From NCBI RefSeq assembly GCF_014174355.1, contig NZ_JABEQF010000015.1, positions 1 through 64,000 on the forward strand: 64,000 nucleotides of DNA. Direction: 5' to 3'. Each line of letters starts with the position of its first letter. Position 1 is the stretch's first letter. This document shows positions 53,598-62,684 of the stretch, one piece after another. The notes below the pieces were generated by a model. That model ran no database searches. It had not been told where the DNA came from and worked only from the letters and a program-made list of their open reading frames with translations. The stretch comes from Gluconacetobacter azotocaptans (GTDB lineage Bacteria; Pseudomonadota; Alphaproteobacteria; Acetobacterales; Acetobacteraceae). The position numbers and the translations under genes are program-made.

Positions 53598-54647
53598 TTG
53601 GCCACACCTCAAGCCGTCGATACCAAACTGACCCAGGCGGCGGTTTTTCTGGTTGCAACCTTCACCGACGGGGCTTCTACTGCGGTTGGCGCTCAGGTAC
53701 GCGATCTGCTCGGGGATCTCTCGTCCCTGCTGCGCGGCGTCGGTTTCCGCATTCCCGATGGGCGCTTGACGTGCGTTACCGGAATCGGGTCAGTCGCGTG
53801 GGATCTTCTCTTCGGCACGCCGCGGCCGAAGGATCTTCACCCATTTCAAGAGATTCATGGGGTGCACTTCGCGCCGTCAACTCCGGGCGATCTGCTCTTT
53901 CACATCCGCGCCGCGCGCATGGATCTCTGCTTCGAACTCGCGGCCTTGATCGTCTCGAGGCTCGAGGGCGCGGCAACGATCGTCGATGAGGTTCACGGCT
54001 TCAAATATTTCGACGAACGGGACCTGCTCGGCTTCGTCGACGGGACCGAAAACCCGACCGGCCAAGCGGCGATCGACTCAACGATCGTAGGCAATGAGGA
54101 TCCCGACTTCGCTGGAGGCAGCTACGTCATCATCCAGAAATATCTCCATGACCTGAAAAAATGGAATGCCACGCCGACCGAGGTGCAGGAGAACATCATC
54201 GGCCGGAAGAAACTGTCGGACATCGAACTCGCCGACGCGGCCAAGCCCAGCTATGCCCATAATGTGTTGACCACGATCGAGGAAAACGGCGAACAACTCC
54301 AGATCGTCCGCGACAACATGCCGTTCGGCGAGGTCGGCAAGGGGGAGTTCGGGACGTATTTCATCGGCTATGCCCGTTCACCTGCCCGCACCGAACAGAT
54401 GCTGCAGAACATGTTTGTCGGAAAGCCGCCGGGCAATTACGACCGGATTCTGGACGTCAGCACTGCGGTCACCGGCGCACTGTTCTTCATCCCCACATCC
54501 GATTTCCTCGACAGTGCGCCTGACCTCGCGCCACTTGCATCTTCCGCCGAGGACGCCGGCAGTGCGCCGGCACCCGGAGCGCCCCCGGCAAAGCCACGTC
54601 AGTCCGACACGTCCCTAGGCATAGGCTCACTGAAAGAGGAACCGTGA
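53598..54647 (+). CDS. Dye-decolourising (DyP) peroxidase, encapsulin cargo
   Basis: 349 residues from TTG 53598, with AAGGGGGAG upstream. A ferredoxin-like heme peroxidase: the DyP motif is LLGFVDGTENPTG (catalytic Asp), the heme ligand histidine is in KPSYAHNVLTTIEENGEQLQ, and the distal arginine in IVRDNMPFGEVGKGEFGTYF. After about residue 305 comes a flexible Pro/Ala linker, then DTSLGIGSLKEEP, the encapsulin-loading peptide (consensus SLGIGSLK). It should be packaged in the shell encoded one base later. Codon use is less GC-biased than its neighbours. Confidence 0.93.
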   Translation: MATPQAVDTKLTQAAVFLVATFTDGASTAVGAQVRDLLGDLSSLLRGVGFRIPDGRLTCVTGIGSVAWDLLFGTPRPKDLHPFQEIHGVHFAPSTPGDLLFHIRAARMDLCFELAALIVSRLEGAATIVDEVHGFKYFDERDLLGFVDGTENPTGQAAIDSTIVGNEDPDFAGGSYVIIQKYLHDLKKWNATPTEVQENIIGRKKLSDIELADAAKPSYAHNVLTTIEENGEQLQIVRDNMPFGEVGKGEFGTYFIGYARSPARTEQMLQNMFVGKPPGNYDRILDVSTAVTGALFFIPTSDFLDSAPDLAPLASSAEDAGSAPAPGAPPAKPRQSDTSLGIGSLKEEP

Positions 54648-54648
54648 T

Positions 54649-55464
54649 ATGAACAATCTTCACCGCCATCTCGCGCCCGTTTCCAGCACCGCCTGGGATC
54701 AGATCGAGGAGGAAGCGTCGCGCACCCTGCGACGGCACCTCGCCGGGAGGCGTGTTGTCGATACATCCAAACCTCACGGCCTGTCGCTCGCCGGCGTCGG
54801 GACGGGCCGCGGCACCGCGATCGAGGCACCGAACGACGGTGTTCGTGCCGTAAAACGCGAGATTCTGCCGTTGGTCGAATTGCGGGTTCCATTCACCTTG
54901 TCGCGTGAAGAAATTGACGCCGTGGAGCGTGGCTCGCAGGACTCGGACTGGCAACCGGTGAAGGACGCCGCAAAGAAAATTGCTTTCGCGGAAGACCGCG
55001 CCATATTCGATGGTTACGCCGCTGCGGGCATCCAGGGTATTCGTGCAGGCACCTCCAACGCCCATCTGAAGCTTCCCGCGTCCGTCCAGGACTACCCTCA
55101 GGTCATTGCCGAGGCGCTCAACTCTCTGCGCCTCGCGGGTGTGAACGGTCCTTATTCGATCGTTCTGGGCGCGCAGGCATTCCTCGCCATCAGCAGCGGT
55201 GACGATGACGGATATCCCGTACGCAAGCACATCGAAAGCATGATCGACGGTAAGCTCGTCTGGGCGCCAGCGATCGAAGGCGCGTTCGTCGTCTCCATGC
55301 GCGGTGGTGACCTGGCCCTCGACATCGGGCAGGATTTTTCGATCGGATATCTGAGCCACACGGCCGATGCGGTCGAGTTGTATCTTCAGGAAAGCTTCGT
55401 CTTCCGCGTCCTGACCAGCGAAGCGACCGTCGCCATCGATGCCTCGGCGCAACCGGCATCCTGA
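54649..55464 (+). CDS. Family 1 encapsulin shell protein
   Basis: 271 residues, HK97-fold nanocompartment protomer. It begins NNLHRHLAPVSSTAWDQIEE, the N-terminal cargo-docking helix of family 1 encapsulins (linocin M18/maritimacin group), and contains LPLVELRVPFTLSREEIDAV, KIAFAEDRAIFDGY, YSIVLGAQAFLAIS and LDIGQDFSIGYLSHTADAVE. Length matches T=1 shells. It starts one base after the DyP stop, so cargo and shell are made together. Confidence 0.95.
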   Translation: MNNLHRHLAPVSSTAWDQIEEEASRTLRRHLAGRRVVDTSKPHGLSLAGVGTGRGTAIEAPNDGVRAVKREILPLVELRVPFTLSREEIDAVERGSQDSDWQPVKDAAKKIAFAEDRAIFDGYAAAGIQGIRAGTSNAHLKLPASVQDYPQVIAEALNSLRLAGVNGPYSIVLGAQAFLAISSGDDDGYPVRKHIESMIDGKLVWAPAIEGAFVVSMRGGDLALDIGQDFSIGYLSHTADAVELYLQESFVFRVLTSEATVAIDASAQPAS

Positions 55465-55663
55465 ACGTCGAAACGTCCGCCGCTCGTAGCGTATTCGACA
55501 TTCCGTATGCGGTGGTCAATTCATGAAATCCGACGCCTCGCCATAAAGCTCGCTCCACGCCAGATCCTGTCCGCTCACGTCCTCGCATGGTCCGTCTTCC
55601 GGCGCGCTCATCAAGCCGCAGTTCGACGCTCACACCTCAAGAAAAATATGCAACTGTCGTGGC

Positions 55664-55874
55664 AGGGCGGGGCAAAGGAAGGTAGGGCTCTGCCCGAGCC
55701 CGGCAAGGGCCTTGGCCCTTGCATCCCGTTCGTTTTGTGAAGTCCTGAGTTTCCAAAGGGATATGCCCTTTGGTGGGTCAAGGACGACGTCCCCTGTGCG
55801 CGAAGGGAATGTTGTTTCGTTGACGATTATACCGTTTGCAAATACGGCTGATTGAAGTGGGCTGCCGGTTCGCT
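55664..55874 (+). repeat. Right direct repeat flanking the encapsulin locus, full modular copy
   Basis: It contains GGGCTCTGCCCGAGCCC, CAAGGGCC-TT-GGCCCTTG and CCAAAGGGATATGCCCTTTGG, then the tail shared with 53249-53374. The 600-base gap 55465-56066 otherwise holds nothing coding that I can support; 55465-55660 is gene-free. Confidence 0.8.
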
Positions 55875-56009
55875 TCCGGGCACGAAATTCTCGACAGCGG
55901 ACGTTGGGGTCAGATGCCTGCTGGCAGGTACCGCCTCATGTCAGTCGCTTCAGCTCTTTTCGCTTCTCGCTCCTGCCTCGAATGGCGTGAAGGTCTGAAT
56001 TGACAGCTC

Positions 56010-56028
56010 GTTTGTTCCCAATGCAAAC
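56010..56028. promoter_or_regulatory. Inverted repeat ahead of the beta-glucosidase
   Basis: GTTTG (56010-56014), nine bases, CAAAC (56024-56028), directly after TTGACA (56000-56005). It lies 38 bases before the GH3 start and could be an operator over a promoter. No adequate -10 was found. Confidence 0.35.
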
Positions 56029-56066
56029 AGATCAACTTTTTTATTACGATTCAAGCAGGTCAGGCG

Positions 56067-58250
56067 ATGAATTTATTTCCAGTGAAAGCTCGTTTTGCTC
56101 TTGCCATCGCCACGACCTTCCTGTCACTGCAATCTGCATTTGCTCAAAGCCCGACCGAACGGAGCAGCCAACTCGTCAAGTCGATGTCGCTGGATGAGCA
56201 ATTAGCTATTGTCTACAGCCGTGACGGCGGTGGATTCGGCGCGGCTGCCATTCCTGAGGGGGCCCTCGGATCAGCCGCCTTCCTCAAATTTCCCACGCGC
56301 CTCGGATTGCCCAATCTGGAATATTCGGATGCAGGATTAGGCGTCGGAGATCCGCGTCACGTGCGCGCTCATGGCGTTGTCGTTTCGCTCCCCGCAGGTC
56401 TGGCAACCGCCAGCACGTGGGACCCCGATATGGCGCGCGAAGGGGGGCGCATGATCGGTTCGGAAGCGTGGCGCACCGGGTTCAACGTCCTTCTTGCCGG
56501 AGGCGCGGATTTGACCCGCGACCCGCGCAACGGCCGCAATTTTGAATACGCAGGCGAAGACCCCCTGCTCACCGGCCGCATCGTCGGCGCGACGATCGCA
56601 GGCATTCAGTCCCGCCATGTCATTTCCACCCTCAAACATTTCGCGATGAACGACCTCGAAACATCGCGGATGACGATGAGCGCCAATATCAGCCCCAGTG
56701 CTATGAGGGAAAGCGACCTGCTCGGCTTCGAAATCGCCATTGAGGTTGGACATCCGGGCTCGGTGATGTGTTCCTACAATCGGGTGAATGATCTCTACGC
56801 CTGCGAGAATTCATATCTCCTGACGCAAACCCTCAAGCAGGACTGGAACTATCCCGGCTTTGTCATGTCCGACTGGGGGGCGGACCACACGACCGTGCGC
56901 GCCGCGCTTGCCGGCCTCGATCAGGAATCGTCAGGAAATACCATTGATTCGCGACTCTTTTTCGGGAACGCGCTGGCGGATGCCGTCCACAAGGGACAAG
57001 TTCCGCAAGAGCGCGTAGCCGATATGGCCCAGCGCATCCTGTATGCCGTGTACGACGTCGGGCTCCCCGATCATCCTCCAATGATCGGCCCGATCGATGT
57101 TGCAGCAGACATGGCCGTCGCACAAAAGGATGAAGAAGAAGGAGCAGTCCTGCTGAGGAACGCGCACAACATCCTTCCGCTTCGCCGGGGTATGCATGTT
57201 CTGGTCGTTGGTGGTCACGCGGATGCAGGCGTTCTCTCCGGCGGCGGTTCGGCACAGGTTTCGGCAATCGGCGGAAACGCTGTTCCGGTAGATGAGACCA
57301 GTCTCCCGTGGCCCGGAGCGCCTGTCTATTTCCGCTCGCCTCCGCTCAAAGCCATGCAGGCGCTCGGGTTGGGCCCCGTGACATATGAGTCCGGTACAGA
57401 TATCGCGCGAGCAGGCAATGCAGCGCGCCACGCCGATGCCGTCGTGGTTTTTGCAACTAAATGGTCGGTGGAATCCATCGACTCTTCCGATTTGGCACTA
57501 CCGGACAAACAGAATGACCTGATCGCCGCGCTGGCGAGAGCCAACCGGCATGTCATCGTGGTTCTGGAAACGGGTAATCCGGTTGAAATGCCATGGGTGA
57601 ACGACGTCGAAGGCGTCCTGGAAGCCTGGTATCCGGGTGCTGCAGGCGGACAGGCCATCGCCCGCCTTCTCTATGGCCTGGCAAATCCGTCAGGCCATCT
57701 CCCCATGACGTTCCCATACGCAACAACGCAACTGGCCCATCCGGATATTGCGGGCGTCAATGCGAGAACCGTCTTCGATGTGCAGTTCCATACCGATCAG
57801 GAGCTTTTCTATGACGAAGGAAGCGAGGTCGGTTATCGCTGGTTCGATCGCCAGCATCAGACGCCGCTTTTTCCGTTCGGCTTTGGGCTCTCTTACTCGA
57901 ATTTCCAATTGGACGGTCTTCAGCTTCATCCCGGCTCGAAAAGCCTGTCAGCCAGCTTCACCGTCAAGAATATCAGCCAACGTCAAGGCGTGGCGGTGCC
58001 CCAGATCTATGTGACCCTCCCCGATGGAGGGGGGCGCAGACTGGCCGGGTGGCAACGCATCGTTCTGGCTGCGGGGGAAAGCAAAACTGCGACCGTGACA
58101 CTTGATCCGCGTATTCTCGCACGTTTCGATGCCGCGCACGATTGCTGGCGTATTCCGAAAGGCAATTTCACCGTGCGCCTTGCAGAAAGCGCTTCGGACA
58201 ACGGATCCACATTGGTCGTCAGCATGCCACAGTGGATAATGGCACCGTAA
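56067..58250 (+). CDS. Exported GH3 beta-glucosidase
   Basis: 727 residues. A signal peptide ends LQSAFAQSP. The GH3 barrel carries LPNLEYSDAGLGV, NGRNFEYAGEDPLLTGRIVG, STLKHFAMND (substrate Lys-His) and the nucleophile aspartate in FVMSDWGADHTT. The second alpha/beta domain has LPLRRGMHVLVVGGHADAG, and a fibronectin-like domain closes the protein. It hydrolyses beta-glucosides or oligosaccharides in the periplasm. GC and codon use are visibly lower than the flanking core genes, suggesting acquisition. Confidence 0.92.
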   Translation: MNLFPVKARFALAIATTFLSLQSAFAQSPTERSSQLVKSMSLDEQLAIVYSRDGGGFGAAAIPEGALGSAAFLKFPTRLGLPNLEYSDAGLGVGDPRHVRAHGVVVSLPAGLATASTWDPDMAREGGRMIGSEAWRTGFNVLLAGGADLTRDPRNGRNFEYAGEDPLLTGRIVGATIAGIQSRHVISTLKHFAMNDLETSRMTMSANISPSAMRESDLLGFEIAIEVGHPGSVMCSYNRVNDLYACENSYLLTQTLKQDWNYPGFVMSDWGADHTTVRAALAGLDQESSGNTIDSRLFFGNALADAVHKGQVPQERVADMAQRILYAVYDVGLPDHPPMIGPIDVAADMAVAQKDEEEGAVLLRNAHNILPLRRGMHVLVVGGHADAGVLSGGGSAQVSAIGGNAVPVDETSLPWPGAPVYFRSPPLKAMQALGLGPVTYESGTDIARAGNAARHADAVVVFATKWSVESIDSSDLALPDKQNDLIAALARANRHVIVVLETGNPVEMPWVNDVEGVLEAWYPGAAGGQAIARLLYGLANPSGHLPMTFPYATTQLAHPDIAGVNARTVFDVQFHTDQELFYDEGSEVGYRWFDRQHQTPLFPFGFGLSYSNFQLDGLQLHPGSKSLSASFTVKNISQRQGVAVPQIYVTLPDGGGRRLAGWQRIVLAAGESKTATVTLDPRILARFDAAHDCWRIPKGNFTVRLAESASDNGSTLVVSMPQWIMAP

Positions 58251-58297
58251 TGCCGGTAAGCCGCAACCTTGGGGAAACCGGTCATGAAAATCGGGGA

Positions 58298-58337
58298 CCA
58301 GGGCCTCAGGCCCTGGTGGGTTCGGGCGACGCCCGAA
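58298..58337. repeat. Modular palindromic repeat at a convergent gene end
   Basis: CCAGGGCC-TCA-GGCCCTGG (58298-58316) followed by TTCGGGC-GAC-GCCCGAA (58321-58337), between the GH3 stop and the glycosyltransferase stop. Confidence 0.8.
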
Positions 58338-58338
58338 A

Positions 58339-61137
58339 TCAGCCTCGGTTCCGGACTTCCGGCGCCGTCAGGCAGACCCAGGGGTGGCGGGCGCGCAGCA
58401 GGGCGACGACGGCCGGCTTGTGGCCTGGCTGTTCCGTCAGCGTGTCGGTCATGGCGGCGTCGTGGACGCGGTATTCGGCCAGGATCCGGGGCACATGGGT
58501 GCCGGCGATGCCGTATTCGGCCAGCGTGCACCACAGGTCGTAATCCTCCCACCCCATGGCGTCGCGCCGGACGTAGTAGCCGCCGGCCGCGGCCCATGCC
58601 CATTTCGCCACCAGCGCCATGGCGTCGACATTGTTGCCGCCCACCAGGCGGCCGGGGTGGAACGGGACGTCGCCCAGCAGGCCCTGGGCGCGACCGAAGC
58701 GGCGGATGACGGGGTAAGCGTATCCGGCGTCGCCGATGGTCGCCAGCAGCGTGGCGCATGCCTCGGGCAGCAGCCGGTTGTCGGCGTCCAGTTGCAGGAC
58801 ATGGGGGGTTTCCGCCGCCGCCATGCCGATGTTGCGCGCGCCGCCCAGCCCGGCATTGCGGACCGCGCGCAGGATCAGCAACCGGTTGAACCGCGCCGCA
58901 TGCCGTTCGGCCCAGGGCAGCAGCAGCGCCGCCGTGTCGTCGGACGAGGCGTCGTCCACCACGATAAGATCGAGTGAGGCGAGCGTCTGGCCGCGCACCG
59001 ACTCCAGCGCCTCGATGACGTGCTCGGCATAATTATAGGCGGTGACGACCACCGTTACGGCGGCGTCGCGCAACTGGTCGCGGGCGAACAGGATGTCGCT
59101 GTCGGGGATGTCGGGCACGCCGCGGCAGCGCCAGGCGCCGCGCGCCAGCGCGATCTCACCCGCGCGCGCGGCTTCGGCGTCGCCGGCCAGCCCCGCGATC
59201 GCCGGGGCCAGCAGGCCGGCCTGGCGCTGCGGCCCGTAATCCCACAGCACGGTGTGGAACGCATCGCGGGCCATGCGGCGGCGCAGGGCCGGGTCGTCCA
59301 CCAGTGTCAGCAGGGCTTCGGCCCATTCCCTGGCGCCGTCGGCCAGCATGCCGGTGACGCCGTGGCGCACCGCGTCGCGGAATGGCGCGGTGGGCGAGAC
59401 GACGGAACACACGCCGGCCAGCGCGGCCTCGAAGAATTTCAGTTCGCTTTTGGCTTCGCAGAACGGGTTGCCGACCTCCAGCGGGGCGATGGAGATGTCC
59501 AGGCGCGCCATTTCGTCCGGCAGGGCCGCCAGCGGCACCATGTCGCGCCATTCGATCCGCGCGGCGTGGGGACGCAATTCGGGGAATTCGTCGGTCAGCA
59601 GCAGGGGACGCCCGCCCCCGGCCTCGCGGAACAGGACCAGCCGCACGGCGGGGCGCTGTTCCATGACGCGCAGCAGGCCCGCCAGCGCCTGGCGGAAGTC
59701 GCGCTGGTGCGTGCGCGACCCGGTGGCGTAGCCGATCCGCACCAGCCCGTCCGGCGAACAGGCCGCGCGCCGCCGCACGGCCTGGCGCGACCGGCGCAGG
59801 GTTTCGGCGTCGTAGATGTTCGGCCAGACGAATGTCAGCGGCGCCAAGGGGCGCATCCGCTCGGCCAGGGCCCGGGTGGGCGCCACGCCCAAGTCGCAGG
59901 CCTGCAGGGTACGCTGCATGTCCGAGAACATGCGTTCGATCCGGGCCACCGGGGCGCCGCCGGTGCGGATGCCGTCGATCAGGTCGGCGCGGGCCAGGGA
60001 GGGTTCGAACACGATGTCGTCGGCGTCGAAGGCCAGCACCGTGCCGCGTGCCCGCGCCAGCGCCAGCAGCGTGTCGACATGGCCGCTGAATTCGACCCGC
60101 CACAGCACGATCAGGTCGGCCCAGTGCACGTCCTCCGGCCCGACCGCCGCGCAGTCCCGGCAGCGCGCGTCGAACCCGGCGGCGCGGCAGGCGGCGGCGT
60201 TGCGCGCCACCCGGTACAGCGTGCCGGGCGTTGCGGGTTCGCCCGACACGAACAGGACGCGACGGAGGGAGCGCCGCCCCGGCGCGGGTGGGGGGGCGTC
60301 CGGCACGGGGGCGCGCAGGCGGCGGGCGAGGACGTGGGCAAGGACGTGGGCGATCCGGTGCAGCGGACCCGGCGGGGCCGCCGGTGGCGGGGGTAGGGGG
60401 GCGGTGGGGACGGGCGGCGGGGCATCCTGCCGGTTCAGGGCCAGCCGCAGTTCCATGGCGTCCAGGCGCAGGCGGCTGATCTGTTGCCGGGCCCGGGCCA
60501 GATCGGCCCGTGCCTCGACCAGATGGCGCCGCGCTGCCCAGTGCGCGCCGATGGCGGCGAAGCGGTCCACGATATTGGCTGGGGTGTGATCGTCCATAGG
60601 GTCGTCCCCCGCCAGCAGCGCGCACAGCGCGGCGAGGGGGCCGGGACCCCGCGTCGCCAGCACCAGCCCGTCGCCCAGCGGCAGGGACACGGACGGGCCG
60701 TCCGGCCAGGCCGGGTCGCCTCCATGGAGCAGGATCGCCCCCCGCTCCGCCAGCAGCGGCGCCAGACGGTCCGGTGCGCCGCCCAGGCGGACATCCAGAT
60801 ACAATAGATCGAACCGGTCATGTGGCGGGGTGCTGTCCGGTGGCAGGATGTGGATGCTGGTGGTCAGCCGCTGGCGCCGCGCGACGTCGCGCAGCAGCAC
60901 GGCGATGGCGGCGTGGTCCGGCTCGCCCCCGCTGACGCCGATGCGGCGTGGCCGGGCCAGCGTCGTCACCCAGGCCAGGAACGGCAGGATGGCGCAGGTC
61001 GCCGGGTCGAAATCGAGGACCGGCGGCGCGCAGAAGAACGGGTCGAGGCCGTCGCGGCCCAGCAGCGCCAGATGGTCGGTCCCGATCGGGTAGCCGCGCA
61101 GGGGCGGGAACGAGGGGGGGCGTTCGTCGGTATCCAT
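58339..61137 (-). CDS. Three-module glycosyltransferase
   Basis: 932 residues, cytosolic. Residues 1-180 form an alpha/beta domain without recognised motifs; 200-250 is coiled coil (HLVEARADLARARQQISRLR); 295-640 is a GT-B-like module with FDADDIVFEPSL, YATGSRTHQRDF and SIAPLEVGNPFCEAKSELKF with FEAALAG; 670-932 is a GT2 domain with VVVTAYNYAEHVIEALESVR, VVDDASSDDT and LQLDADNRLLP. The GT-B module resembles the partial gene at 62685. It probably builds a surface or glycoprotein glycan; the acceptor is unknown. It is divergent from the RTX-like gene. Confidence 0.85.
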   Translation of the reverse strand: MDTDERPPSFPPLRGYPIGTDHLALLGRDGLDPFFCAPPVLDFDPATCAILPFLAWVTTLARPRRIGVSGGEPDHAAIAVLLRDVARRQRLTTSIHILPPDSTPPHDRFDLLYLDVRLGGAPDRLAPLLAERGAILLHGGDPAWPDGPSVSLPLGDGLVLATRGPGPLAALCALLAGDDPMDDHTPANIVDRFAAIGAHWAARRHLVEARADLARARQQISRLRLDAMELRLALNRQDAPPPVPTAPLPPPPAAPPGPLHRIAHVLAHVLARRLRAPVPDAPPPAPGRRSLRRVLFVSGEPATPGTLYRVARNAAACRAAGFDARCRDCAAVGPEDVHWADLIVLWRVEFSGHVDTLLALARARGTVLAFDADDIVFEPSLARADLIDGIRTGGAPVARIERMFSDMQRTLQACDLGVAPTRALAERMRPLAPLTFVWPNIYDAETLRRSRQAVRRRAACSPDGLVRIGYATGSRTHQRDFRQALAGLLRVMEQRPAVRLVLFREAGGGRPLLLTDEFPELRPHAARIEWRDMVPLAALPDEMARLDISIAPLEVGNPFCEAKSELKFFEAALAGVCSVVSPTAPFRDAVRHGVTGMLADGAREWAEALLTLVDDPALRRRMARDAFHTVLWDYGPQRQAGLLAPAIAGLAGDAEAARAGEIALARGAWRCRGVPDIPDSDILFARDQLRDAAVTVVVTAYNYAEHVIEALESVRGQTLASLDLIVVDDASSDDTAALLLPWAERHAARFNRLLILRAVRNAGLGGARNIGMAAAETPHVLQLDADNRLLPEACATLLATIGDAGYAYPVIRRFGRAQGLLGDVPFHPGRLVGGNNVDAMALVAKWAWAAAGGYYVRRDAMGWEDYDLWCTLAEYGIAGTHVPRILAEYRVHDAAMTDTLTEQPGHKPAVVALLRARHPWVCLTAPEVRNRG

Positions 61138-61323
61138 CGAATGTCGTCGTCCGGAGCCAGAGGGGCGATTTCTTTATCCCTTCAGGGCAGACGTTAATAT
61201 TTTGGGAATATCTGCCGTGTTTCCTGTCCATGTTGTTCCGGGGATGGAAGCGTCTGGCGCGGTGTGCGCCGGCCGTCCGCATGTCCGGGGATGGCCGGGA
61301 AACATGGGTAGGGAGCACGACAG

Positions 61324-62676
61324 GTGGCGATTGTAACCGTAATGGGCGCCTCGGGCGCCACGGTGAATGTGACCGTCGATGGCGGCGACACGCTGTCGTT
61401 GGCCAGGGCCTATGCCAAGACCCTGCAGGATACGGCTGCCGGCAAGACGTTTTCCACCCTGCGCAGCGGTGGCAATATGTCCACCGCCAACAACGCGGTG
61501 GGCGTCATCACCGTCGGCGGAGCCTACGCGCTGGACGGCGCGTACGTGAATATCGTTGCCGGCGCGCTGTCGACCGATGCCGCCTCGTCGCCCGTGCTGA
61601 CGACGCCGGTGGATATCAACGCGCGCGGCGTGACCACGCCCGTCGATGTCGTTGCCGGAACGCTGGGCGGGACCACGTTCCTGGCGGGGGACGGCGGAGG
61701 GTCGTTCCTGGGAACGGCGGGGAACAATACCTTCGTTGGCGAGGCTGGAAATTTCACGATCGAAACCGGGTCGGGCAACGATATCGTCGACACGGGCGGC
61801 GGCAATGACACGGTGAATGCCGGCGCGGGCGACAACCAGATTTATCTGGGCGACGGGTCGAACGCAGTGGCGTCGTGGGGCCAGGATACGATCCTCGGTG
61901 TGGCGGGCGTCCAGTCGGTCACGATCTATGGCGGCAATTCCTCGGTCTCGCTGGGATCCAACGCCTGGGTCAAGGACACCGCCGCCGGCAGCACCATCGC
62001 CGTGGGGGGCGGCAGCACGGTGTCGGGCGCAACGCGGGACACGGTGTCCTTCACCGGTACCACCGGCACCATCGCCGGCGGCATGTCCGACACGATTTCG
62101 GCCGCGGGCGACCTGGTCGTCAACCAGGGCGTGGGCAACAGCATCAGCGTGACCGGCAGCCTGACTTTCCTGAACGGCACGGGCATGACCACCGTGACGG
62201 CCGGCCAGTCCACGATCTTCGGCGCCGGCGGCCTGGACATGTCGGTGAACGGTTCGGGCAATACGCTGTTCGTGGCCAATGAAGGCAACCAGACACTGGA
62301 CGGGTCGCTGTCCGGCAGTCCGCTGCATGCGTTTGCCGACAGCGGGACGGCGACCTTCATCGGCGGCACCGGCGCCGACACGCTGGTCGGCGGAATGGGC
62401 AGCGCCACGATGACGGGCGGGCTGGGCGACAATCTGTTCGCCTTCACCAAGGGGCCCAGCAGCGGCGGTGATAACGTCATCACCGATTTCGGCCGGTCGG
62501 CCGGCAATGTCGCCGCACTGTACCAATATGGCTACGAGAACAATAACGGGCTGCAGTCCGTCCTGGACGCGGCCACCGTGTCGGGGGGCAATACGACCAT
62601 CCAGCTGTCCGACAGCACGAGGATCACGTTCCTGGGCGTCAACGACCTGAAAGCCAGCGACTTCACCCTCAGCTGA
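61324..62676 (+). CDS. RTX-like repeat protein, probable type I secretion substrate
   Basis: 450 residues from GTG 61324, with AGGGAG upstream. No signal peptide. The middle has hemolysin-type calcium repeats (GSGNDIVDTGGGNDTVNAGA with GDNQIYLGDGSN, and GGTGADTLVGGMGSATMTGG with LGDNLFAF). The C-terminus TRITFLGVNDLKASDF resembles RTX export signals. It is rich in Gly, Thr, Ser and Asn and nearly free of Cys. It is likely secreted or surface-bound; the role is unknown. Glycosyltransferase genes flank both sides. Confidence 0.78.
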   Translation: MAIVTVMGASGATVNVTVDGGDTLSLARAYAKTLQDTAAGKTFSTLRSGGNMSTANNAVGVITVGGAYALDGAYVNIVAGALSTDAASSPVLTTPVDINARGVTTPVDVVAGTLGGTTFLAGDGGGSFLGTAGNNTFVGEAGNFTIETGSGNDIVDTGGGNDTVNAGAGDNQIYLGDGSNAVASWGQDTILGVAGVQSVTIYGGNSSVSLGSNAWVKDTAAGSTIAVGGGSTVSGATRDTVSFTGTTGTIAGGMSDTISAAGDLVVNQGVGNSISVTGSLTFLNGTGMTTVTAGQSTIFGAGGLDMSVNGSGNTLFVANEGNQTLDGSLSGSPLHAFADSGTATFIGGTGADTLVGGMGSATMTGGLGDNLFAFTKGPSSGGDNVITDFGRSAGNVAALYQYGYENNNGLQSVLDAATVSGGNTTIQLSDSTRITFLGVNDLKASDFTLS

Positions 62677-62684
62677 CACGGCGC

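Noticed and set aside
55190-55633. 147-codon minus-strand frame over the encapsulin 3' end
   Set aside because: Mostly antisense to the shell gene, low-complexity, no recognisable motif or ribosome-binding site.
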